A stretch of 64,000 nucleotides of DNA from Deltaproteobacteria bacterium (GCA_021780495.1 JAJXYO010000031.1:37316-101315); one strand, 5' to 3'; shown: positions 24,196 through 33,959, numbered from the stretch's first letter. The notes: a model not told the origin generated them from the letters alone. Numbers and translations: made by a program.

Positions 24196-25377
24196 ATGTT
24201 CAGCACAAAAAAAAACGATTGCCGCCTGATAATTCACGCCAGCGGGCTTGATCCAACTGCCGACGAACAGGTACACCTGATCGTGCAGCACCCGGCGTTA
24301 CAGGGCCTGGTTGCCATCATGCCGGATGCGCATGCCGGTGCCGGATGCGTAATCGGCTTCACCGGCAGATTTCGTGATGCGGTCATCCCCAACATCGTCG
24401 GCGTCGACATCGGCTGCGGCGTTGCCTGCCATCCGCTGGCCACAGGCCATGAGATCGACTTTCCTGCCCTGGACCGGTATATCCGCGACTCCATCCCGCT
24501 GGGCATGAATTCCCGCGACAGCTTGACCCTGTTCAACCGGCCGGAGGTGCCGCAGCAACTGCGCCGCGCCGTCCTGTCACTCTGCGAAGAGATCGAAACG
24601 GGCTTCTATCAGGGAAACCGGATAGGCAAACATATCGCACCGCTGACGCAGATCGGCACCCTGGGCGGGGGAAACCATTTCATCGAGATCGGACGGGACA
24701 GCAGGGGTGGACTGCACCTGATCATCCACTCCGGCTCGCGCAACTTTGGCAAACGCGTGGCGGAGTTCTATCAGGAGCAGGCGGTGCAGACGGTCAAGCA
24801 GATGGGGTTGCGGGTACCCAAGGGGCAAGAATTCTTACCCATGGATGCCGGGGGCGCTTCCTATATGCGCTGGGCAACGGCGGCTCAGAACTATGCCCGC
24901 TATAACCGGCGCATGATGCTGGTCGCGGTGCTCTCCTTCTTCGATCTGCGGCTTGATGAGCAGCAGGTGATCGAATCTGTCCACAACTACATCTCGGTGC
25001 GGGACGGCATCGTCCGCAAGGGGGCCATCTCCGCCCATGCGGGAGAACAGGTCATTATCCCGCTCAATATGGCAGACGGCACCATCCTGGGGCGGGGCAA
25101 AGGCAATTGCGCTTACAACCTGTCGGCGCCGCACGGGGCCGGCAGGCGCCACGGCCGCAAGGAGATGTTCCGCAAACTCCGCTCCGGGGAGTACAGCATG
25201 CGGGATTTCAGCAACTCCATGCGGCATGTCTTTTCCACCTCGGTGACGAAAGAGACCTTTGATGAAAGCAAGTTCGCCTACAAGCCATTGGCAGAGATTG
25301 AAAGCTATCTGCTGGAGACTGTTGAAGTGCGGGAGCGGCTGACACCGGTCTATAATCTGAAGGCTGGGGAGGAGTGA
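24196..25377 (+). CDS. rtcB: RtcB-family RNA ligase
   Basis: This 393-residue protein uses the ATG at 24196 behind CGAAGG; upstream in-frame codons overlap the leader terminator. Family motifs are visible: PDAHAGAGCVIGF, NIVGVDIGCGVAC, GTLGGGNHFIEI, HSGSRNFGKRVAEFY, SAHAGEQVIIPLNM and APHGAGRRHGRK with the guanylylated His. RtcB joins 2',3'-cyclic phosphate or 3'-phosphate RNA ends to 5'-OH ends using GTP and Mn. It is shorter than the roughly 480-residue canonical form and belongs to the compact subgroup. The stop codon overlaps the thpR start, linking the two RNA-end enzymes. Confidence 0.9.
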   Translation: MFSTKKNDCRLIIHASGLDPTADEQVHLIVQHPALQGLVAIMPDAHAGAGCVIGFTGRFRDAVIPNIVGVDIGCGVACHPLATGHEIDFPALDRYIRDSIPLGMNSRDSLTLFNRPEVPQQLRRAVLSLCEEIETGFYQGNRIGKHIAPLTQIGTLGGGNHFIEIGRDSRGGLHLIIHSGSRNFGKRVAEFYQEQAVQTVKQMGLRVPKGQEFLPMDAGGASYMRWATAAQNYARYNRRMMLVAVLSFFDLRLDEQQVIESVHNYISVRDGIVRKGAISAHAGEQVIIPLNMADGTILGRGKGNCAYNLSAPHGAGRRHGRKEMFRKLRSGEYSMRDFSNSMRHVFSTSVTKETFDESKFAYKPLAEIESYLLETVEVRERLTPVYNLKAGEE

Positions 25378-25937
25378 TGCGCTCATTTATCGCCATCGAA
25401 CTGCCGCCGGAGATAAAAAAGGCACTCAACGCGTTGCGGAGCGAAATAGCGGGGGTCCACTGGCTACCGCCGGAGCAGTTGCACCTGACCCTGCTCTTTC
25501 TGGGGGACATTGCAGCGGATCAATTGGAGCAACTTAGCCACTGTTTGTTGCTGGTAAAGGCGGCGCCGTTCCGGCTCAGGGTCACGTCCACCGGCTGTTT
25601 TCCCAATCCGCGCTCACCACGGGTGCTGTGGGTCGGTCTGCAGCGCCAAACGGCACTGGAGCGACTGGCAGCACAGGTCAGGTCAGCTGCCACCAGCTGT
25701 GGCATCGTGCCGGAGAAGCGCCCCTTCAGCCCGCATATCACCATGGCGCGGATCAAGCGGCCTGAACCGTGTGATATCTCAAGTTATCTCAATCAATGCC
25801 TGCACAAGAAGATTCCGGAGTTCAACGTGCAGGGGTTCGTATTATGTCACAGCACCCTGACACAACAAGGTGCGGTGCATCAACCGCTCAGCCTCTTCCC
25901 CTGTACTGACACGACGCCCAGCCCGGTCCCATCCTGA
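25377..25937 (+). CDS. thpR: RNA 2',3'-cyclic phosphodiesterase / 2'-5' RNA ligase family
   Basis: This 186-residue protein has the two HxT motifs of the 2H phosphoesterases: HLTLLFLGD (about residue 37) and HITMARIK (about 120). These enzymes open 2',3'-cyclic phosphates to 2'-phosphates and can act in reverse as a 2'-5' ligase. The ATG at 25377 has GGGGAGGAG in front and overlaps the rtcB stop by one base. The C-terminus is slightly longer than usual. Confidence 0.88.
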   Translation: MRSFIAIELPPEIKKALNALRSEIAGVHWLPPEQLHLTLLFLGDIAADQLEQLSHCLLLVKAAPFRLRVTSTGCFPNPRSPRVLWVGLQRQTALERLAAQVRSAATSCGIVPEKRPFSPHITMARIKRPEPCDISSYLNQCLHKKIPEFNVQGFVLCHSTLTQQGAVHQPLSLFPCTDTTPSPVPS

Positions 25938-25966
25938 AGCGCATTATCCCTGCTGCCGTGCATGTT

Positions 25967-25990
25967 AGGTCTGGTTCCGGGAACAGACCT
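25967..25990. terminator. Hairpin between converging thpR and PP2C genes
   Basis: AGGTCT and GTTC on the left arm pair with GAAC and AGACCT on the right, with one bulged G and a CGG loop. There is no clear U-tract. Its position between convergent genes suggests a shared terminator or stabilising hairpin. Confidence 0.4.
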
Positions 25991-26003
25991 GGTTGGTTCC
26001 GGC

Positions 26004-26756
26004 TTAGGCTGATTTTAGCAGGATCACGGAGATATTATCCCTGCCGCCGTTTGCATTGGCAGCATCAATAAGATCTTTAGTCAATGTATCCAGGCCGGCG
26101 TCTCCATGTGCAAGAATGGCTTCGATTTCATTATCAGTCAGCATGTCGGTCAGACCGTCGGAACAGATCAGGAGCACGTCGCCCGGCTTGAATTCAATGA
26201 TGTTGAAATCAGGGTACGGCGGGTCTCCGCACCCGATCGACTGGGTAAGGGTATGAAATTGTTTCTTTGAAATCTGACCACGGGACATACCGCTTGCCAG
26301 CAGCTGATCACCTACGGTGTGATCGTGGGTCAGTCGCTTGAATGTATCCCTCTCGCTTTCCATTAGTGGGCCATGGAATCCGCTCTGGAACACGTAGCAC
26401 CGGCTATCGCCAGTATGAACGATATACGCCTTATCCTCCCGCAAAACGGCAACAACCAGAGTCGTTCCCATCCTCATGAACGTCGAGCTTGTCAGCGCTT
26501 TGCTGCTTATCTCCCAATGAGCGGCATGAATGGCATGTACCATAAGTTCAAAATAACCATCAGCGTCAATATGTGCAATATTTGAACGCAATACCGCATA
26601 GACCGTTTCAACGGCAAGGGCGCTTGCCACCTCGCCGGCATTATGCCCGCCAATGCCGTCGGCGAGCAGGTAGATGCCAAGGTTGTCATCGGTGCGGATG
26701 CAATCTTCGTTATTCTGACGGATAAGACCGGGATGGGTGGCGTGGGCGGAGATCAT
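26004..26756 (-). CDS. PP2C-type Ser/Thr protein phosphatase
   Basis: This 250-residue cytosolic phosphatase has the PPM motifs: LLADGIGGHNAGEVAS, HTGDSRCYVF, LLICSDGLTDML and GGRDNISVILL, giving the Asp set for two metal ions. It resembles Stp/PrpC and should reverse phosphorylation by the kinase encoded two genes upstream. It begins 10 bp after the stop of the 722-residue gene, so kinase, 722-residue protein and phosphatase look like one minus-strand transcript. Confidence 0.9.
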   Translation of the reverse strand: MISAHATHPGLIRQNNEDCIRTDDNLGIYLLADGIGGHNAGEVASALAVETVYAVLRSNIAHIDADGYFELMVHAIHAAHWEISSKALTSSTFMRMGTTLVVAVLREDKAYIVHTGDSRCYVFQSGFHGPLMESERDTFKRLTHDHTVGDQLLASGMSRGQISKKQFHTLTQSIGCGDPPYPDFNIIEFKPGDVLLICSDGLTDMLTDNEIEAILAHGDAGLDTLTKDLIDAANANGGRDNISVILLKSA

Positions 26757-26765
26757 GAAAAAAGA

Positions 26766-28934
26766 CTATTGCAGCTTCGGTTGGCATTGAAGCTGATAGA
26801 TCGCTTTCAAATAGGAGACTCTGTCAGGCGTCCGCTTTTTATTGAAGTCAGACACGGTAACCTTCGGTTCAACGTGAACAGTAATGCCATTAACGATAAA
26901 TTCATGGCAGGGAAAGTCTTTTTCGATCCTCTTTTTTATATAGAGTGCTCCGGTTAATTCGGTCATTGGAAGTACCATAAAGGGGATACTTACATTTTTA
27001 ATTGTATAAATGCCAAACACATCTATATCCCTCTTCTGCAGATCTTTTAAAAATTTTAGAGACTGATTGGTTAACTGGATATTTATGTCTGGCGTCAAAT
27101 CAATTATCGTATATGTACGCAGATCGACAATTTTTTCATAGGATACAAGAATGGTTGAGAACGGCGTATTATAGCGCAAATTCAACTTGATTTCGCGATC
27201 CAGAAAAAAGATCGAATTATTGGCATTAAATACGCCGGGGGGAATTTCTATGGCATGAGTTATCGCTGATGCGGCACGTAGCTGGGCTTTTTTGACAATT
27301 GCATCGATCCGTTCGGCAGAGAATCCGTTGGCAATCAGAATCGCCCGGATCTCCTCGGTAACACCATCGCCCTCCTGTCCATGTTCTGCAACCTGCTCAA
27401 TAATCGAAAGCACCGTTTCTTCATTCGGGCTTTTCGAAGTATTGATGTTCGCTCTGACCCAGTCGCCATGCAAAACAGAAACGGTTTCGGCGAACTGGCT
27501 GGCCAGTTTTTGCGCGACTTCAGAGACCGTATTCAATCCGACATTCTGTGATTTCAAGCGATCAATAATTTCCCGCTCTATTCTTGTGACGGCGCCTTTA
27601 AGCATCAACCCGCCACCCGGGGCCGCTGCTTCGGGTAACTGCAGCGCCAGGGCACGACTCACCTTTTCGATATAATCGCTCAAAACGGCTGACATCTGTT
27701 GATCATCAGCCTTGACGCCGCCTTTTTTAATTTCCGCAGCCAGCACAATCAGCCTGGCCGCTTCTTCCGGTGCCGCCTTGATACCATCAATCAGCTCATC
27801 CAAGCTGAGCCCGATCTGGTCCGATGCTTCAACCATGATCTGGATCAATTCGTCACTATCAAGCTCTTTACTCAGTTCCTTCACAAGCGACAGATAATCT
27901 GAAGGCGACATCCCTTCGGCAAAAAGACCATCTTTAAGCTGCGGCAGCAGATACTTCAACTCCTTGATGTCAGGCAGCATGCGCCGGATGATCTGGGCCA
28001 GTCTCTTGACGGAAATCGTTCGATCGCCTCGGAATTCCTCTTTGATCAGCCGCACAATAACCTGGTAGCTGATCTGATTTATTTCGGTTATGGCAAGTTC
28101 ATCAGCGGCACCCAACTTTCCTGTTGCTCTTTGAAGCTTGATGTTCTCGAGAACATTCTCCTTGAGCTTATAGATCGTTTCAAGCATCTCAGCCGGAGTA
28201 AGAGCGGCGCCATCTGTGGGATCTTCCGCTGATGTGAGTCGATTATTGATTGATTTTATTTGAGTTGTTATGAATCTGTCATAATCGGACTGAGATAATT
28301 CGGCAGTGTCGGCACTTCCTGCCCCGAAAACCTCATGATCATGTGCGGCGGTGCGCAGAGACAATATTTCCGAAAATTCCTGGAGGATTCGGCCCGGGTC
28401 AGCTTGTACGCGCGCCCCTGTTTCAAGGGCTTGCCGGGAGCTGTGCAGCAACTGGGTTTCCGAAAGGACATCTTTATTTACAACAGCATCGTCAATAGTT
28501 ACTTTCTGATACACAACGTAATTGATTCGTATGCCCGATGCACGTTCCTTCTTAAGGTAAGCCTGCATTGTATCTACGCTTGTAAAATCAGCCAACGACC
28601 CCATGACGTAAAACAGCGCCTGAGCACTTTCCTGGGTAACATCCTTGTCAAAACTGACGGACTGAATTCCAGCTTTCGTGAACCGGCTGATAATACGCTG
28701 GACACTGACCAGCTTGTCTACGCAATGATTTTCGACATAAACTGAACCTCTTTCAGCAGTTACAGTGATAATGCGTGTAATATCGAGCATTGACTTCAAT
28801 ACAATAAAAAAGGACGCGGCGCTATCTTTGGTCGTCTGGTGACTTCCCCCATACATGAACGCATTATTGAATGTCAGGTTGAAAGCCCTGGCAATCTGTA
28901 ATGCCTGTTTTAAATCGATAACAGTTTCTGACAT
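26766..28934 (-). CDS. Large signalling protein with degenerate GGDEF-like C-terminus
   Basis: I chose the ATG at 28934 (722 residues), with AGGGGG about 12 bases upstream, over a TTG ten codons earlier. The N-terminal 150 residues (DLKQALQIARAFNLTFNNAFMYGGSH) and a long helical middle (about 240-560) match no family I recognise. The last 150 residues follow the GGDEF fold (FFLDREIKLNLRYNTPFSTILVSYEK and PFMVLPMTELTGALYIKKRI), but the GGDEF signature itself is missing, so no diguanylate cyclase activity is expected. It lies between the kinase and phosphatase genes and may be the shared target or scaffold (inference). Confidence 0.6.
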   Translation of the reverse strand: MSETVIDLKQALQIARAFNLTFNNAFMYGGSHQTTKDSAASFFIVLKSMLDITRIITVTAERGSVYVENHCVDKLVSVQRIISRFTKAGIQSVSFDKDVTQESAQALFYVMGSLADFTSVDTMQAYLKKERASGIRINYVVYQKVTIDDAVVNKDVLSETQLLHSSRQALETGARVQADPGRILQEFSEILSLRTAAHDHEVFGAGSADTAELSQSDYDRFITTQIKSINNRLTSAEDPTDGAALTPAEMLETIYKLKENVLENIKLQRATGKLGAADELAITEINQISYQVIVRLIKEEFRGDRTISVKRLAQIIRRMLPDIKELKYLLPQLKDGLFAEGMSPSDYLSLVKELSKELDSDELIQIMVEASDQIGLSLDELIDGIKAAPEEAARLIVLAAEIKKGGVKADDQQMSAVLSDYIEKVSRALALQLPEAAAPGGGLMLKGAVTRIEREIIDRLKSQNVGLNTVSEVAQKLASQFAETVSVLHGDWVRANINTSKSPNEETVLSIIEQVAEHGQEGDGVTEEIRAILIANGFSAERIDAIVKKAQLRAASAITHAIEIPPGVFNANNSIFFLDREIKLNLRYNTPFSTILVSYEKIVDLRTYTIIDLTPDINIQLTNQSLKFLKDLQKRDIDVFGIYTIKNVSIPFMVLPMTELTGALYIKKRIEKDFPCHEFIVNGITVHVEPKVTVSDFNKKRTPDRVSYLKAIYQLQCQPKLQ

Positions 28935-28976
28935 ATCCAAGTTGCGCCCCCTGTAATCAAACAAACGACGAGCTGG

Positions 28977-29873
28977 TTAATTCAAACCGCTATGACGAAC
29001 GTAACCTTCGAGAGCTGCTTTAAACTCCCGACAATCGGCAAAACGATTGTCGGGATGCGTCGCAATGGCCTTGAAAATTATTGCCTCAAGATCACTGTTG
29101 ATCAAGGGATTAATTTCGGATGGCCTGGCCGTAAAAAAAGAATCCGGCTCGGTTTTCTTGCGGTTGATCACATCATCAATGGGTTCTTTATTGATCGGCA
29201 GAAAACCTGCTGTCAACTCCATGAGCATGACGCCAACGGAGTAGATATCGGTTCGGCCATCTATTGTTGCGCAAGCTGCCTGTTCGGGCGACATATACGT
29301 TGGTGTCCCGACCATCGTCGACGTTGAGCTGTATTCAGCCCAAACCGTCCGGGCTATGCCGAAATCCGCCACAAGAGGACGTTTGAAACGGTCATCTACA
29401 AGAATATTTGCCGGCTTGATATCCTGATGGAAAACACCTTCTTCATGAGCATATCCGAGGGCATCGAGCATCTGAGTGATATACCGGATTGTTTCCAACA
29501 GAGGAAGGATTCGCTTGGTCGGAACCGGATGTTTTCGTAATTTGCCGATGATTGTTCGCAGATCATTACCAACAACCAGTTGCATCACCTGAAAAAAGAA
29601 ATCGCTGGTTTCCCCCATCTCATACACAGGCACGATATTCGGATGGGTAAGTATCCCAACCGTCTCCGCTTCATCGCGAAACATCTGCTGGGCTCTTGTG
29701 CTGTTCGCAATTGATTTTGGGAGGATTTTAACCGCGACCTGGCGTTTGAGAGTGGACTGATACCCGATAAACACCGCCCCCATAGATCCATGACCCAACA
29801 GTTTGACCAGAGTAACGGTGCCGATATGTGTACCAATATATTGAGAGAGGTCAATAGATGCAATTTGGGTCAT
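28977..29873 (-). CDS. Hanks-type Ser/Thr protein kinase
   Basis: This 298-residue kinase has a Gly-rich loop LGHGSMGAVF, the Lys of VAVKIL, catalytic-loop HQDIKPANIL (HQD instead of HRD), DFGIA and the GTPTYMSPEQ activation segment. No transmembrane helix or sensor domain follows, so it is soluble, unlike PknB with PASTA repeats. The ATG has GGAG nine bases upstream. The neighbouring phosphatase and FHA-domain proteins are the usual partners in a phospho-Thr circuit. Confidence 0.9.
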   Translation of the reverse strand: MTQIASIDLSQYIGTHIGTVTLVKLLGHGSMGAVFIGYQSTLKRQVAVKILPKSIANSTRAQQMFRDEAETVGILTHPNIVPVYEMGETSDFFFQVMQLVVGNDLRTIIGKLRKHPVPTKRILPLLETIRYITQMLDALGYAHEEGVFHQDIKPANILVDDRFKRPLVADFGIARTVWAEYSSTSTMVGTPTYMSPEQAACATIDGRTDIYSVGVMLMELTAGFLPINKEPIDDVINRKKTEPDSFFTARPSEINPLINSDLEAIIFKAIATHPDNRFADCREFKAALEGYVRHSGLN

Positions 29874-30206
29874 AGTTCGATCTCCAGCTCGAATAACAGA
29901 GAATGTGACATTATCAATTAAATATTAAGGGGTAAAGCTATAATTGAAGATTTGAAGCGTGTACCCGATTGTGGCCGAATCTGTTTTTTTGGAGGAACAA
30001 ATAAAATATAATTGCTGCAGACTTGCCGCTATAGAGAATTTATTGAACGGATTCATTTTGTTGGCCGGATAATGGCAAAATGGCATGCCTACAAATTTTG
30101 TCAGGAAACATAAAAAAACTCTTTAATAAATCACTAAATTCGATATACTTCGTTATCAGTTCGTCATAACTCCGGATTGGGAACACCTCTCAAGGAAATC
30201 ATAACT
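29874..30206. other. Divergent promoter region between kinase operon and FHA gene
   Basis: AT-rich, 333 bp, no gene. TATACT at 30144-30149 is a good -10 for the FHA gene; its -35 is weak. Promoter elements for the kinase operon are not obvious. Confidence 0.4.
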
Positions 30207-31340
30207 ATGCAGCCTGCAATTCACAAAGATCTGGACAGCTACCAGTTTCCTCAACAGAAGGTTCTCTGCGAGAAAAAGCCTTTTTCCCATGAGCTGTTGC
30301 ACAGTTTGCTGGAGATTGTCTACACCGTCAATCCCCCTTTTACCGGATACCTGAAGATTGCCGGTGATGAATGTTCCCTTCTTTTCCTCTTTTTCTTTAA
30401 TGGTGCCCCCTATGCTGCCGGCAGATATGCAGACAGCAAGCCGCTTGGTTACTCTATCCAAGATCTAGGGAGGAATCTGGCAAAATCCGCCAAAGAGTCA
30501 ATGACAGTTACCCTCTGCGAGACAGATCCGGTCCTACTGAAAAGCATGCTGCTCTTTCTGCAGGAAGAACCAGCCGTTAAAGCACCGCCCTTTCTGCTCG
30601 ATTTCGAATACATCGTACGACAGATTGGCGAGGTTGGCACAAATGCAATGATCGCCCTTTGCCGGGACAAACAAATAAATTTTTTCTTTTTCAGAGAAGG
30701 GAAAGGGGCACTCGCACATTATGCCGATCTGACGTTTGAGCGGCCTGAAGGAATGACCTTCGAAGAAGAGATGATGCTGTATGCATTTCAACCAGGAGAC
30801 AAAGTGCAAGCCTACATTTTCCGTGACATGATTACACCCATGTCTGAGGATACAAACCAGCTTGACAAAGATTCTCTTTATAAACTCCTTACGGTGGGGT
30901 ACCTGAAAGATAGGCGTAGTAGTGATGAAGAAATAACGCCGAAGTCTGATGGGAATCCGAAAAGGAGACGCAGAGAAGATCGAGAGATTTTGCCAGCACC
31001 TGCAATAGGGGGTATCGAGGCACTTGTCAGGGCTCTCCGACCAAAACCGAAGCTTCCGAGCGTTGCGCTCACGGTAGAGTCAGGGCCTCTGCAGGGGGAA
31101 CGCTTTACCGTAATGCTTCCGTGTACAATCGGGCGTAAGGACTGTGATTTGATACTGGACGATCGGCTCGTTTCACGACGCCATGCAGAACTCAAAATAG
31201 TCGAAAACAAACTGGCGATAGTAGATCTGCTGAGCACAAACGGCACCAGGGTTAACGGCAAGATAATCACCATGAGCCGACTTATCCCAAACGACCTGAT
31301 ATCTATTGGACCGATCAACCTCAGAATCTCTCCAGCGTAG
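30207..31340 (+). CDS. FHA-domain protein
   Basis: This 377-residue protein starts at ATG 30207 with AAGGA upstream; a TTG ten codons earlier is less likely. The N-terminal 230 residues are not recognised and contain no enzyme motif. A basic linker (PKRRRREDRE) leads to a C-terminal FHA domain (about 280-377) with IGRKDCDLILDDRLVSRRHAEL and STNGTRVNG. FHA domains bind phosphothreonine, so it is a likely reader of the adjacent kinase. It is transcribed divergently from the kinase operon. Confidence 0.85.
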   Translation: MQPAIHKDLDSYQFPQQKVLCEKKPFSHELLHSLLEIVYTVNPPFTGYLKIAGDECSLLFLFFFNGAPYAAGRYADSKPLGYSIQDLGRNLAKSAKESMTVTLCETDPVLLKSMLLFLQEEPAVKAPPFLLDFEYIVRQIGEVGTNAMIALCRDKQINFFFFREGKGALAHYADLTFERPEGMTFEEEMMLYAFQPGDKVQAYIFRDMITPMSEDTNQLDKDSLYKLLTVGYLKDRRSSDEEITPKSDGNPKRRRREDREILPAPAIGGIEALVRALRPKPKLPSVALTVESGPLQGERFTVMLPCTIGRKDCDLILDDRLVSRRHAELKIVENKLAIVDLLSTNGTRVNGKIITMSRLIPNDLISIGPINLRISPA

Positions 31341-31507
31341 TCTTTTACCTATCACGACAACATCGCTGTAACTGGAGTGATGCAACATTCGCGATTTCAG
31401 ACGGCTTGAGCGGATGAGCTTCGGCGATTGGGTTACTGCCCATCAGTTCAACCTCCGGAACCGAATAAATGGGGCTAATACCATGTGACTCAGATTCTTC
31501 CGCAGCC

Positions 31508-31597
31508 CCCAATCTAAATCTCCCCTTATCAGGGGAGACCTCAAAGCTTTCCCCCTGATAAGGTGGGGCTGATGGGGGGTAGATGTTCCAACGTACA
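31508..31597. repeat. MITE-like repeat, copy 1 (inverted relative to copy at 33960)
   Basis: The roughly 90-bp element has a CTCCCCTTATCAGGGGAG palindrome, CAAAGCTT and a TAGATGTTCCAACGTAC end. It matches the reverse complement of 33960-34052 with scattered differences. It sits in the 330-bp gap between the two FHA genes, which otherwise shows no gene. Confidence 0.75.
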
Positions 31598-31670
31598 AGT
31601 TATACGGGATGATTTCTTATTTTTCTTCACGGGCAGCTAATATTTTTTTTCCAACAATAGCAATAATCGC

Positions 31671-32735
31671 ATGGGGAAACAGATGATTCCTGACGAACAC
31701 ACAACCCCGCTCCGGCTTGAGAGAAAATCTCAGGATGGCAGTTTGTGGGTGATTGCTGTCGAACATTCGCCGTTTATCATCGGACGGAGAGAAGGATCAA
31801 ATCTTCTTTTGACTGCGGAGGGTGTTTCGCGGAAGCATGCGGAACTTTTGGAGACCTCAGACGGCTGGAGGATCAGGGATTGCAACAGTACCAATGGAAC
31901 TTTTGTTAACGGCAGGCGCTTAACCGAAACTCTTCTTCTTAATCATGGCGACTATATTACAATTGGCGACATCAGGTTCGACGTTGTGGGACAAATCGAT
32001 GATTCGGAATGCACCATGATTATAAATCCGGATGCAGAGAATTTTGAGCGCATGCTTGACCTGAAAGCGGTCATACCACATTTCCAACCAATGATCTCTC
32101 TCTCTGATGGCGCGTTAATAGGGTATGAGGTTCTGGGTAGGATTATCTATGAAGGCCTTCCCAATAGTCCCACGGAGTTGTTTCAGATTTCCCGTCCTCT
32201 GGGAAGGCAGATCGAACTGAGCGAACTGTTCAGAAATTCAGCGCTTGAATACGCCGCGCAAATCGGAGTAAAAGAGCTGATTCTCTTTAATACTCTGCCT
32301 GAAGAGATGAATCTTGAAAGTTTGGCCAGATCCTTGAAAAAGCTCAGACTATCTGTACCTGATTTGAAACTGGGTATGGAACTTCATGAGAACGCGATTA
32401 CCGATGTCAGAATGATGAAGAGACTGAGATCAATGCTGAATGAACAGGATATGATGCTGGTTTATGATGATTTCGGAGCTGGTCAGTCACGGCTTATCGA
32501 GTTGCTTGATTCGGTTCCGGATATTGTCAAGTTCGATAGAGCACTTATTCAGAATATTCAGCTACGTCCGGAAGTTTCAAGAACCATTATTGAGACATTG
32601 GTAAAGATGGCCCGTGATGCCGGCATCCGGACGTTGGCTGAAGGAGTTAACAGTCGTGAGGAGGCAGCAACGTGCAAAGCGATCGGATTCGAACTCGCCC
32701 AAGGATACTATTTTGGGCGGCCAGCCCCACTGTAG
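31671..32735 (+). CDS. FHA-EAL fusion protein
   Basis: In this 354-residue protein an N-terminal FHA domain (about 20-95: IIGRREGSNLLLTAEGVSRKHAEL, STNGTFVNG) is joined to an EAL-type domain (about 125-350). The EAL domain has EVL instead of EAL (GYEVLGR). It keeps GMELHENA, the YDDFGAGQS loop, the Lys in IVKFDRAL, AEGV and the QGYYFGRP ending, so phosphodiesterase activity is plausible. The fusion directly links phospho-Thr recognition with c-di-GMP turnover. The start at 31671 has a poor ribosome site; an ATG four codons later has GGGGA in front. Confidence 0.88.
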   Translation: MGKQMIPDEHTTPLRLERKSQDGSLWVIAVEHSPFIIGRREGSNLLLTAEGVSRKHAELLETSDGWRIRDCNSTNGTFVNGRRLTETLLLNHGDYITIGDIRFDVVGQIDDSECTMIINPDAENFERMLDLKAVIPHFQPMISLSDGALIGYEVLGRIIYEGLPNSPTELFQISRPLGRQIELSELFRNSALEYAAQIGVKELILFNTLPEEMNLESLARSLKKLRLSVPDLKLGMELHENAITDVRMMKRLRSMLNEQDMMLVYDDFGAGQSRLIELLDSVPDIVKFDRALIQNIQLRPEVSRTIIETLVKMARDAGIRTLAEGVNSREEAATCKAIGFELAQGYYFGRPAPL

Positions 32736-33086
32736 ATAACGTCGGGGATTTTCCTGTTCGCAAAACTATCTGAGGAAACTCAAATAACATTTTACAAACA
32801 TTTTATTTATTATCACGTTCACGCATCGATCCCCAAATAAGATTCCTTTTTCTGTGGCTAAAAGTTTGGGGAGACTTTCACCGGAATATTGATCCATCCT
32901 ACTACGCAGACGTTGTAACATTCAATTCCATGGACTAAACCAACATGAGTCATGTCGGTGCTCGTTTGATTTTTTTCCCTTTGGGATTTCAAACCCGGGT
33001 TTCTGTGTTTTTCCATTCAGTTTTTCCATTCAGTTTTGTCATTGGGCCAGGGCATATGAACGCATCCCGCAGACATCGGTGTTGCA
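32736..33086. other. Convergent intergenic region with short tandem repeat
   Basis: About 350 bp, AT-rich, no gene. It contains two adjacent copies of TTTTTCCATTCAG at 33008-33020 and 33021-33033. No clear terminator was seen on either side. Confidence 0.5.
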
Positions 33087-33929
33087 TTACTGCTGCGGCA
33101 GGCGAAGATGCACGACCTGCCCTTTCCGGCCCAAATTCCCCAATGATTTGCCAAGAAAAGTGATAGTGACACCAGCGGCATTCCCCACATCGATGACAAA
33201 CAACTTCCGAGCTGTGCGGCTCAGACTGCCCCCTTTCTTCAAGGTGATCTGGTAGGAAGGATGGCGGTCTTCGGATATTTTAAGCCAGGTGTCTTCAGTC
33301 GCTTGAATGAGCAGATTAAGCCGGGAATCGCGTGGGGTTTGCGTTGCCTCATTTTGGAGCACCATTGCTGGCTGCGGTGCCTGGGGGACAGTGGCCACAT
33401 CCTCCAGAGGCCGCTCTTTTACGGCGGGGACCGGCTTGGGAATAACGACCTTCTGCCCGTCAATAGTCACGTTGCGCTGCAATATTCCAAGGGTTTCTTT
33501 CTCATGAAAGAAGGCATACGTGACACAGGCAATGGCCATAAGCGCCATGGCAGGAACGGCGTACACGAGATAACGCGTAAAGGGTTTGCGGTCAACAGCG
33601 ATCTGCGCTTTGGCGCCAGGGATTGTTTCCGGCACGACCTGCAGTTCGTCCACATAGCGCTGATAATGGGCAAGGACGATTCCCGCATCAATACCGATGG
33701 TTTCTGCATAGATCTGGATGTATTTTCTTGTATAAGCAGGTGCCGGGAGGAGATGAAAATCGCCGTTCTCGATAGCATTCAGGATGGTAACGTTGATCCT
33801 CGTCTTGAGGAAGATATCCTCGATCGTCACCCCACGTACTTCCCTGAGAGATTTCAGAGCAGGTAGATTCTTCAGAGGGACAGATTTCACCTCAATTTCG
33901 GCGTCAAGTGTATTATTAGTTTCACTCAT
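33087..33929 (-). CDS. rodZ: RodZ-like HTH / single-TM / DUF4115 protein
   Basis: This 280-residue bitopic protein starts at ATG 33929 after GGAGCTTGTG. The cytosolic HTH_25 domain (LKSLREVRGVTIEDIFLKTRINVTILNAIENGDF) binds MreB in RodZ. One transmembrane helix (YLVYAVPAMALMAIACVTYAF) and a periplasmic linker follow, then a DUF4115 domain at the end (LLIQATEDTWLKISEDRHPSYQITLKKGGSL). No mre genes are nearby. It is convergent with the FHA-EAL gene. Family is clear; a true role in rod shape is inferred. Confidence 0.82.
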   Translation of the reverse strand: MSETNNTLDAEIEVKSVPLKNLPALKSLREVRGVTIEDIFLKTRINVTILNAIENGDFHLLPAPAYTRKYIQIYAETIGIDAGIVLAHYQRYVDELQVVPETIPGAKAQIAVDRKPFTRYLVYAVPAMALMAIACVTYAFFHEKETLGILQRNVTIDGQKVVIPKPVPAVKERPLEDVATVPQAPQPAMVLQNEATQTPRDSRLNLLIQATEDTWLKISEDRHPSYQITLKKGGSLSRTARKLFVIDVGNAAGVTITFLGKSLGNLGRKGQVVHLRLPQQ

Positions 33930-33959
33930 TTTCACAAGCTCCGAAATACGTTGGCATGC

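Noticed and set aside
30062..30077. Sigma-54 promoter before the FHA gene (TGGCCGGATAATGGCA)
   Set aside because: GG-N10-GC spacing fits, but the rest of the consensus is poor and a sigma-70-like TATACT lies closer to the gene.
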